Below are positions 1-5,313 of a stretch of 12,368 bases of DNA, piece by piece. The stretch comes from JAGVPT01 sp049578505 (lineage in GTDB: Bacteria > Bacteroidota > Ignavibacteria > UBA10030 > UBA8401): NCBI GenBank assembly GCA_049578505.1, contig JBAUMC010000128.1, forward strand, positions 1 through 12,368, read 5' to 3'. The notes beneath the pieces are model-generated. The model was given only the letters and a program-made list of their open reading frames with translations, did not search any database and was not told the DNA's origin. Both the position numbers and the translations under genes were made by a program. Position 1 is the first letter of the stretch, and the number at the start of each line of letters is the position of its first letter.

Positions 1-453
1 AATAAGATGGTACCGGAAATAATACGGCTTCAGCGTTTCCTTATAGCCCGGTGGTAAATCGTTGAAATTTCGCCACGGAGGATTTCCGACGACGATATTG
101 GCTTTCGTCGGGTCATTCGAAAGGATATAATCTTCACGTTTAAAATTTTGCCTTGGGAAGTCGACTCGATACAACCTATGCATCTTGAGGAAAAAATTTT
201 GCACGAACTTCTTTTCTTTTTCGATTCCGATCAAGCGCGTCAGCATTTCGCCGGTAACAGGAACGTGACGGTCGGCTGCAATAGCAAGGAATGCCTCGAG
301 AAAACTTCCTTCGCCGGCTGTCGGGTCGAGCACCACGGCGCCATCTATCCACTTTTCAAAAAGACTATTCTGGGTAACGACCCACCTCGCCCATTGTAGG
401 GGGGTAAAGAAAGCTCCGAGCGGTTTTCTTTTTGCCGTTAACCGTCCCTTCAT
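1..453 (-). CDS. DNA adenine-N6 methyltransferase, N-terminal part (runs off left edge)
   Basis: An open frame of 151 codons reads leftward from ATG 453-451 to base 1 without a stop, so the C-terminal part lies outside the window. Residues 13-18 are GAFFTP, typical of the start of N6-adenine DNA methyltransferases. Residues 42-51 (LDPTAGEGSF) are the SAM-binding motif I, and NPPW at 124-127 is the catalytic motif IV. The protein should transfer a methyl group from SAM to adenine in DNA. The motif order (I before IV) and the NPPW form fit the Eco57I/type IIG or type I HsdM-like group. Whether it carries a nuclease or target-recognition domain cannot be seen. An in-frame TAA two codons upstream fixes the ATG as the first possible start. 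No Shine-Dalgarno is visible; a heptad repeat array begins four bases upstream. It could be part of a restriction system or a solitary methylase. Confidence 0.88.
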   Translation of the reverse strand, partial: MKGRLTAKRKPLGAFFTPLQWARWVVTQNSLFEKWIDGAVVLDPTAGEGSFLEAFLAIAADRHVPVTGEMLTRLIGIEKEKKFVQNFFLKMHRLYRVDFPRQNFKREDYILSNDPTKANIVVGNPPWRNFNDLPPGYKETLKPYYFRYHLI

Positions 454-457
454 AGGG

Positions 458-540
458 AGTTAAAAATTAAAAGTGAAAAGTAACGATCATCTGGTCCCGT
501 TTGAAACGGATTTTTAACTTTTAATTTTTCACTTTTCACT
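458..540. repeat. Inverted pair of heptad arrays, word ARTKAAA
   Basis: The gap between the M28 gene and the methyltransferase is filled by two arrays with a 7-base period. The left arm (458-481) and the reverse complement of 510-533 match at 21 of 24 positions, with a 28-nt spacer (482-509). The right array continues to 540, one base from the M28 stop codon. The spacer contains a small perfect dyad, CCGTTTGAAACGG. A long A/T hairpin could form in the M28 transcript. It does not look like a classical GC-stem terminator, and I see no coding or mobile-element function. Confidence 0.8.
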
Positions 541-541
541 T

Positions 542-1966
542 CTATTGCAGTCCTTCCTGTGCAATTTCGTACGCAAAGATTGCCATTGCAATGGCACCAA
601 GCTCGAGTTCGCGCGGATTGACCTTATCGATTGTATCCTTTATGGAATGATGATAGTCAAAGTAACGCTGGTTTTCCGGTACCAAGCTGACGACCGGAAC
701 GCCGGCTTCCGCCAGCGGCGAAATGTCTGCTCCGCCGCCCCCTTTAAAAATGCGGTCTGCACCAATTCCTTCGAGTGCACCCGATAATTTCTTCATTTTT
801 TCAAACGTCGCAGAATCGGCCGAGATCCCAAACCCCAAGGGTGTAAATCCCCCCGCGTCGGTTTCGATTGCAGCGATATGCTTTTCGCTTTGCGGCCGCT
901 TTGCTGCAGCGTACGCTTTCCCACCGCGAAGTCCGTTTTCTTCGTTCATAAAAAGGACGCAACGAATTGTCCGCTTCGGTTTCAACCCAAGCTCCTTCAG
1001 CAAGCGGAGCGTCTCCATCGATTGAACAGCTCCTGCGCCGTCATCATGTGCTCCTTGCCCTTTGTCCCAGCTATCGAGATGCCCGCCGACCACGATGACC
1101 TCATTCGGCTTCTCGGTCCCCTTCAATTCACCGATAACATTCGCCGATTCGACATCGGGAAGCGTTTGACAACTCAGAGTGATTTTTACTCGAACGTCTC
1201 TTCCAGACTTCAGCAATTCGCTAAGCGTGTTTGCACCCGCGGTACTCACGGCCGCGGAAGGAATTTTTGGAATGGTGTCGAGGTAACGCATCGCGCCGGT
1301 ATGCGGAACGTCGTCAATCGCAAGCGACATCGATCGCACGAGCATGGCCACAGCGCCGACCCTTGCTGCTTCAATTGCTCCGTCAAAGCGCTGGTCGACG
1401 GCTCCGCCGTACGCTTCCATTGTCTGTACCTTCGTCGGGTCCATCGGACGGTTGAAGAAAACAATTTTCCCTTTTGCTTTTTCACCGAGATTCTTCGCTT
1501 CATCAAGCGAATGAACTTCGATGACTTCTGCTGTGATACCTTCCTTCGGCGTTGCAATGCTTCCGCCTAGAGCACAGATTGTTAGCGGTATTTTTTTTCC
1601 TCTATCGAGCGCTGTTGCCCGCTCTACGCTCCCTCTTACCCAGTGAGGAACCATCACCGGCTGAAGGTAGACACTGTCGAACCCTAACTGTAGCATCATA
1701 GCTTTTCCCCATTCGACTGCTTTCGCCGCTTGCGGCGAGCCGCTCAAACGATTGCCGATGTTACCCGTCAGGTCGGAAAGCATCGTAAATGCACGCAGCT
1801 CTGTCAGGCCTTTGTTCGTTATCTTGGATGCGGCATCATTGTATCGATTTGGCTCCCCCGATTGAGGGAAAACGTTCGAAGAGGGGAAAAACAAGAGGGT
1901 GAAAAGTGAAATGTGAATAGTTAACCGCGAGAAGGGAAAGCTTAAACGGTTGATAAAAACTTTCAA
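542..1966 (-). CDS. Secreted M28-family zinc peptidase, carboxypeptidase Q-like
   Basis: A 474-residue exported metallopeptidase. Residues 1-35 form a signal peptide (hydrophobic core about 19-29). Residues 140-270 look like an inserted PA domain, including the HTGAMRY segment seen in carboxypeptidase Q (CPQ/PGCP). The di-zinc M28 core shows H296 in GGHLDSW, D308 in AHDDGAG, the catalytic/ligand pair E342-E343 in NEENG, D370 in ETD and H440 in DYHH. All five sites have the spacing expected of the CPQ branch, and length is normal for it. The likely role is dipeptide or peptide hydrolysis in the periplasm or outside the cell. The start is TTG at 1966, supported by GGAGG five bases upstream; the next Met is residue 62, beyond the signal. 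A heptad repeat encodes residues about 14-23 of the signal peptide. The gene stands alone between repeat arrays. Confidence 0.93.
   Translation of the reverse strand: MKVFINRLSFPFSRLTIHISLFTLLFFPSSNVFPQSGEPNRYNDAASKITNKGLTELRAFTMLSDLTGNIGNRLSGSPQAAKAVEWGKAMMLQLGFDSVYLQPVMVPHWVRGSVERATALDRGKKIPLTICALGGSIATPKEGITAEVIEVHSLDEAKNLGEKAKGKIVFFNRPMDPTKVQTMEAYGGAVDQRFDGAIEAARVGAVAMLVRSMSLAIDDVPHTGAMRYLDTIPKIPSAAVSTAGANTLSELLKSGRDVRVKITLSCQTLPDVESANVIGELKGTEKPNEVIVVGGHLDSWDKGQGAHDDGAGAVQSMETLRLLKELGLKPKRTIRCVLFMNEENGLRGGKAYAAAKRPQSEKHIAAIETDAGGFTPLGFGISADSATFEKMKKLSGALEGIGADRIFKGGGGADISPLAEAGVPVVSLVPENQRYFDYHHSIKDTIDKVNPRELELGAIAMAIFAYEIAQEGLQ
1898..1925. repeat. Heptad array inside the M28 signal-peptide coding region
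   Basis: Four consecutive 7-base units (plus strand GGTGAAA, AGTGAAA, TGTGAAT, AGTTAAC) share the word family of the array at 458-540. On the minus strand they encode LTIHISLFT within the hydrophobic part of the signal peptide. The reading frame is intact and the composition suits a signal peptide, so the repeat appears to have been absorbed into the gene. Confidence 0.6.
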
Positions 1967-2037
1967 TTTAACCTCCGGACATTAGTTCGCAAATTTCTAC
2001 AGTTAGGACACCGTACCCCTGTCCCTCTCTTCCCTTT

Positions 2038-2066
2038 CATATAATTTTCCAGGCAGAGAGGGGCAA
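2038..2066 (-). promoter_or_regulatory. Candidate sigma70-like promoter for the M28 peptidase
   Basis: Read on the minus strand, TTGCCC (2066-2061) is followed by a 17-base spacer and TATATG (2043-2038), about 70 bases upstream of the TTG start. The hexamers match the consensus at 3/6 and 4/6 positions. A dyad CCCTCTCT (2023-2030) / AGAGAGGG (2055-2062) spans the -10 region and could be an operator or chance. No transcription evidence is available. Confidence 0.35.
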
Positions 2067-2078
2067 TTTTAGATGGAA

Positions 2079-2127
2079 TCAAATCGTAATTCGGCAATCG
2101 TAACTCGTAAATCGGTAATCGGCAATT
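2079..2127. repeat. Heptad array downstream of the HIT gene, word GRYTNNC family
   Basis: Seven uninterrupted 7-base units; on the minus strand they read AATTGCC, GATTACC, GATTTAC and so on. The array begins four bases after the HIT stop codon. Bases 2081-2103 match the reverse complement of 2687-2709, upstream of the HIT gene, at 20 of 23 positions, so the HIT gene is bracketed by inverted copies. Confidence 0.8.
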
Positions 2128-2131
2128 ATCT

Positions 2132-2623
2132 TTATGTGGCGAGATTTTTCTTCAGCCTTTTGTACGTCGCTTGAATTGATTCGGAGACCAGTTTCGTGTC
2201 TGCAAGCGTCGGCATAAAATTCGTGTCGCCGTTCCAACGCGGCACAAGGTGAAAGTGAATATGCTGGTCGATGCCGGCCCCCGCAACCCGACCAAGGTTC
2301 GCGCCAAAATTGAATCCGTGCGGCTGCGCTGTTTTGTCGAGAGCCCCCATCACTGTCGCGGTCGCGCCCATAATGTCGGCATATTCTTTTTTTGAAAGCC
2401 GGCCAAACTCCGACGTGTGTGTGTACGGAATAATCATCACGTGGCCGCTGTTGTAAGGGTACAAATTCATCATCACGAAACAGAAGGGCCGGCGGAGTAG
2501 AATCAGGTTGCTTGAATCGTTTTTTTCTGCTGCCGCTTCGCAGAAAAGACATCCACCACTTTTTTTTGTTTTGGAAAACGATGCGATATATTCCGACCGC
2601 CACGGCGAAAAAAGGCGTTCCAT
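2132..2623 (-). CDS. HIT-domain nucleotide hydrolase/phosphorylase (Ap4A phosphorylase-like)
   Basis: A 163-residue cytosolic HIT (histidine triad) protein. The triad is H121-I-H123-F-H125 followed by LVPRW, the HxHxHxx signature; H123 is expected to be the nucleophile that takes the nucleotidyl group. Residues 25-28 (CLFC) form a CxxC that often binds zinc in HIT proteins, and PYNSGHVMIIP at 56-66 is the conserved central strand. The N-terminal 'SPWRSEYI' and the triad ending in W resemble bacterial Ap4A phosphorylase/hydrolase-type HIT proteins, which act on dinucleoside polyphosphates or nucleoside phosphoramidates; the exact substrate is uncertain. ATG 2623 is preceded by AAGGAAATC, an acceptable ribosome site. 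A promoter-like pair lies just upstream. The gene sits between a terminator on its upstream side and a heptad array after its stop, so it is probably transcribed alone. Confidence 0.93.
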   Translation of the reverse strand: MERLFSPWRSEYIASFSKTKKSGGCLFCEAAAEKNDSSNLILLRRPFCFVMMNLYPYNSGHVMIIPYTHTSEFGRLSKKEYADIMGATATVMGALDKTAQPHGFNFGANLGRVAGAGIDQHIHFHLVPRWNGDTNFMPTLADTKLVSESIQATYKRLKKNLAT

Positions 2624-2649
2624 GATTTCCTTTCCGATGCTATTGAGTG

Positions 2650-2678
2650 AATATATGGAGGATCGAGGAGGGAAGCAA
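2650..2678 (-). promoter_or_regulatory. Candidate sigma70-like promoter for the HIT gene
   Basis: On the minus strand TTGCTT (2678-2673), a 17-base spacer and TATATT (2655-2650) lie so that transcription would start about 20 bases before ATG 2623. The -10 matches at 5/6 and the -35 at 3/6 positions. Its place between the upstream terminator and the gene supports independent transcription. Confidence 0.42.
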
Positions 2679-2683
2679 CTTCG

Positions 2684-2718
2684 GATTTTCGATTGCCGAC
2701 TGACGATTTTCGATTTTT
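2684..2718. repeat. Heptad array upstream of the HIT gene, word GATTNNC
   Basis: Five consecutive 7-base units on the plus strand (GATTTTC, GATTGCC, GACTGAC, GATTTTC, GATTTTT), with decaying units up to about 2732. It lies between the terminator of the T9SS gene and the putative HIT promoter. It is the inverted partner of the array at 2079-2127. Confidence 0.78.
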
Positions 2719-2740
2719 GAACGATGAGATTTTCTGCAAC

Positions 2741-2769
2741 AGAAAAGCCTCCGGGGTTAGCGGAGGCTT
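2741..2769 (-). terminator. Intrinsic terminator of the T9SS cargo gene
   Basis: On the minus strand AAGCCTCCG (2769-2761) pairs perfectly with CGGAGGCTT (2753-2745) around a 7-base loop and runs into a T-rich tail (TTTTCTGTT). It lies 41 bases after the TAA stop of the T9SS gene. The other side of the stem is not T-rich, so it should act on the minus strand only. Confidence 0.85.
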
Positions 2770-2810
2770 ATCGGTCAAGAAAGATCGAGCAACGTTCGTA
2801 AAAGTCTGTC

Positions 2811-5060
2811 TTACTTTAGAAGCATCATTTTCTTTATCTGCGTCCCGTCGGCGCTCTTCAACTGGTAATAATAGATGCCGCTCGATAACTTTGAAGCATC
2901 GAAGCTAAATGTCTCCTCTTCATTGGAGTTGAATTGTCCGTCGGCGAGGGTGGCAACTTCCTGGCCAAGAATGTTGTACACCTTCAATGTCGCGCGTCCC
3001 GCCGTACCGAGAATAAACGATATTTTTGTAGAAGGATTAAACGGATTCGGATAATTATTATCGAGCCAAACAGTGCCCGGCGTGACGCCGAGCGTTGCTT
3101 CAATTGCTTTGTTGTACACGAAGTTGCCGTCATGATCGATTTGTTTCAACCGATATGAATATGTTCCTACGCGCACCGACGCATCGGTGAATGAATAACT
3201 CTGCGGCGCATTCGTCGTTCCATGCCCTGCTACAAACCCCACTTTCGTCCAATTGTTGATTGTTGATTGCTGATTGTTGATTGTACTTCGCTCTACATCA
3301 AACCCCAAATTATTAACCTCCGTCGCTGTGGCCCATGCAAGTTCAATCTCATTGTTCCGCTCAGTCGCAGTGAAGGAGGTGAGTTCGACAGGAAGAGGAT
3401 CTGCCCCGTCGGCGACCGTCCATTGACCGAATGAAGTAGTAGTGAATGGGATTGAGCGCGGATCGGAACTTGAAACATCTGTCTGACTTCCCACTGCACT
3501 CCATGTTGTGCCGCTGTTGATGCTTTGCCACACGCGTGCAGTTGTCATGTCTTTGCTGTTGTCATCATCCGACACCCAAGTGAATGTTAGCGTACGACCG
3601 CTCGTCGGAGGAGTGCTTGAGCTGATTGTCCATTTACGGTTAATGCCGGTCTTGCCGCTGATTGTCACAGCAGCACCGCTTCCGGAGACTCGTGTTACGG
3701 TAACATTGCCGAGGTTGTCGGCTCCAGAATTGATTGATACGCCGATTCCTCCGAGTGTAGAAGCACTCGACCCAACGCCCTTCGTAACAGTTAGGTTTCC
3801 AATAACATATTGACCTGCACCTTCACCGACCATGTCGTTGCCTCCTGAAGACAGGGTAAGTGTATGGCTGCTGGTAGAAAGCTTTCCGCTCGTAAACGTA
3901 AGCGCCCCATTAACAGTCGCGTCTGCGCTCAGCGTGACAGTGCCGCTTGTATTAATAGTTAGATCTCCCAAATCACCGCTCGCCACTGTCGGCAATTCGG
4001 AGCCAGTTGTAACATTTCCCAAGTATGTGACAGAAAATCCTGATGGAAAAGTCTGCGAAGAGTTAAGTGAACCGGCAGTACGCGCAATGCTTGATTGAGT
4101 GTCGAGGATGAGGTGTGTACTGTTGGTCAACACTCCACTTAGCAATGAAAGCGCACCGGTCATCTCTACGTCGGTGCTCAAAACTACACCTGCGCTATTA
4201 TTTATGGTTAGATTCTGGAAAAAATCAGAGTTAGTCGCAGAGATAGCATTGCCAGAGACTGTCTGTTGTGAACTCCCGTTAAACGCAACCGTATTTGCAT
4301 TGGAATTAGCACCGCCCGAGAAATCTACACTTCCGTTGTTTACGAAGTTACCACCGATATTATATGTTGTATTCCCGGGTGTAGTTCCGCCATTTGTCCC
4401 TCTCAGAACACCGGAATTCTGTGTTGTGACATTTCCAGTGATGTTCCATGTGCATGACCCTGCGAGGGAACCGCTTGATCCCTCCAAAACGGCTGACGAG
4501 CCGTCTACAGTAACATTGCCGGCGACAGTGTGAATTTTGGCACTTGAATTATTCCCTTGCAGATCCGCACAATTCAGAAGAGATAAATTGCCATTTACCG
4601 TAAGAGCACTGCTCACGTGCGCGGGAGACCCTGAGGAACTCCAAGTCACGTTGCCGTACGTACCTCCCGGCAATACGGATTGAGAACCGTTAAAGATATA
4701 TGTGCTATTATTGTCAAATGCTTGCGATCCGCCAGGTACGGTGGATACCGATCCCCCTTGCTCGAACGTTGCGCCGCTCTGTAGTGTAAAAGCTCCCGAA
4801 ACTGTCAACGTAAATGTTGAAGCATCCAGGATTCCGGTTCCGTTGACCGTACAACTTCCTACTGTGTATGAATTATCAAGTGTCACCGTATTCCCGGCGG
4901 CAATTACGACGTCATCAGAAGATCCGGGCACGCCGCTCGGACTCCAGGTGATGGCGGACCAACTGCCTGAGCCGGTACTTGTTTTAGTTACTCCCCAAGC
5001 CGTGGCGCTTAAAAACATAGCAATAAGAGCAGCTAACAAAAATGTAAGGATATGTTTCAT
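2811..5060 (-). CDS. Secreted beta-rich protein with type IX secretion sorting domain
   Basis: A 749-residue secreted protein. Residues 1-23 are a Sec signal peptide. Residues 30-70 (GSWSAITWSPSGVPGSSDDVV start) resemble the opening of G8-like or parallel-beta secreted domains. Residues 70-470 are Ser/Thr/Gly/Asn-rich and repetitive, with recurring GNxTV and 'LT(F/L)xSGxLs' patterns that suggest a beta-helix or stacked-strand passenger. Residues 555-655 (LPVELTSFTA ... YSYRLKQID) form a fibronectin-like segment common before sorting domains. The end (NYPNPFNPST at 669-678, VYNILGQEVATL, SGIYYYQL, KKMMLLK) is a T9SS type A sorting domain, removed during export to the cell surface. The function of the passenger is unknown; adhesion or matrix is a guess. 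ATG 5060 follows AAAGG. A heptad repeat encodes residues about 592-603. A terminator follows the gene. Confidence 0.92.
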   Translation of the reverse strand: MKHILTFLLAALIAMFLSATAWGVTKTSTGSGSWSAITWSPSGVPGSSDDVVIAAGNTVTLDNSYTVGSCTVNGTGILDASTFTLTVSGAFTLQSGATFEQGGSVSTVPGGSQAFDNNSTYIFNGSQSVLPGGTYGNVTWSSSGSPAHVSSALTVNGNLSLLNCADLQGNNSSAKIHTVAGNVTVDGSSAVLEGSSGSLAGSCTWNITGNVTTQNSGVLRGTNGGTTPGNTTYNIGGNFVNNGSVDFSGGANSNANTVAFNGSSQQTVSGNAISATNSDFFQNLTINNSAGVVLSTDVEMTGALSLLSGVLTNSTHLILDTQSSIARTAGSLNSSQTFPSGFSVTYLGNVTTGSELPTVASGDLGDLTINTSGTVTLSADATVNGALTFTSGKLSTSSHTLTLSSGGNDMVGEGAGQYVIGNLTVTKGVGSSASTLGGIGVSINSGADNLGNVTVTRVSGSGAAVTISGKTGINRKWTISSSTPPTSGRTLTFTWVSDDDNSKDMTTARVWQSINSGTTWSAVGSQTDVSSSDPRSIPFTTTSFGQWTVADGADPLPVELTSFTATERNNEIELAWATATEVNNLGFDVERSTINNQQSTINNWTKVGFVAGHGTTNAPQSYSFTDASVRVGTYSYRLKQIDHDGNFVYNKAIEATLGVTPGTVWLDNNYPNPFNPSTKISFILGTAGRATLKVYNILGQEVATLADGQFNSNEEETFSFDASKLSSGIYYYQLKSADGTQIKKMMLLK
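3249..3283. repeat. Heptad array inside the T9SS gene, word TTGATTG
   Basis: Five 7-base units on the plus strand (CCAATTG, then TTGATTG twice, CTGATTG, TTGATTG), the last four nearly identical. On the minus strand they encode the STINNQQSTINN stretch between 'FDVER' and 'WTKVGF', which in such domains are usually separated by a short turn. The frame continues normally on both sides. Confidence 0.75.
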
Positions 5061-5154
5061 GTGTTTAACCTTTCATATCGCAATGCGAATGGGAAAATGA
5101 TTTTGTCATAAGAGGTTGATATTCAGCAAACTGGAGTGGTCCAAACTTTGAATC

Positions 5155-5183
5155 AAATTACCCAAACACCCATAAAATGTCAA
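5155..5183 (-). promoter_or_regulatory. Candidate sigma70-like promoter for the T9SS gene
   Basis: On the minus strand a perfect TTGACA (5183-5178) is followed by a 17-base spacer and TAATTT (5160-5155), which matches TATAAT at 3/6. TAATTTG also partly resembles the Bacteroidota -7 element TAnnTTTG. The implied leader is about 88 bases before ATG 5060. I see nothing else in 5061-5215. Confidence 0.45.
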
Positions 5184-5215
5184 GGCCGATTGCGGAGTGT
5201 GTGACGGGGCGCAGA

Positions 5216-5313
5216 GAGCAATTAATAATTAAGAATTATGAATTAAGAATTGGAAAGTGGGATCTTTCAGCAAAAATCATTCTTAATTCATAATTCCTAA
5301 TTTATAATTGCTC
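5216..5313. repeat. Inverted pair of heptad arrays, word AATTANN, overlapping the recD2 3' end
   Basis: Bases 5216-5250 and the reverse complement of 5279-5313 match at 32 of 35 positions, with a 28-nt spacer. Both arms have an exact 7-base period (AATTAAG, AATTATG and similar). The right arm includes the last codons and the TAA stop of recD2. The transcript could form a very long A/U hairpin, but there is no GC stem or U tract of a standard terminator. Confidence 0.88.

Noticed and set aside
148..399. Plus-strand open frame of 83 codons at the left edge
   Set aside because: It is antisense to the methyltransferase frame, which carries motifs I and IV and a clear start; the plus-strand product has no recognisable feature.
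878..1570. Plus-strand frame of 230 codons opposite the M28 gene
   Set aside because: The minus-strand gene has all M28 ligands and a signal peptide; the antisense frame has no motif or ribosome site.
2079..2603. Minus-strand frame of 174 codons overlapping the HIT gene
   Set aside because: It is a shifted frame over the HIT coding region; its ends are translated heptad repeat sequence and it lacks a HIT motif.
3508..5100. Several plus-strand frames opposite the T9SS gene, rich in Val, Pro and Leu
   Set aside because: Their composition is the mirror of the Ser/Thr/Gly/Asn-rich minus-strand repeats, and none shows a domain or signal.
5216..5313. Intrinsic terminator for recD2
   Set aside because: The stem is nearly all A/U and there is no U run after it; a repeat-array origin explains it better, though an effect on mRNA ends is possible.
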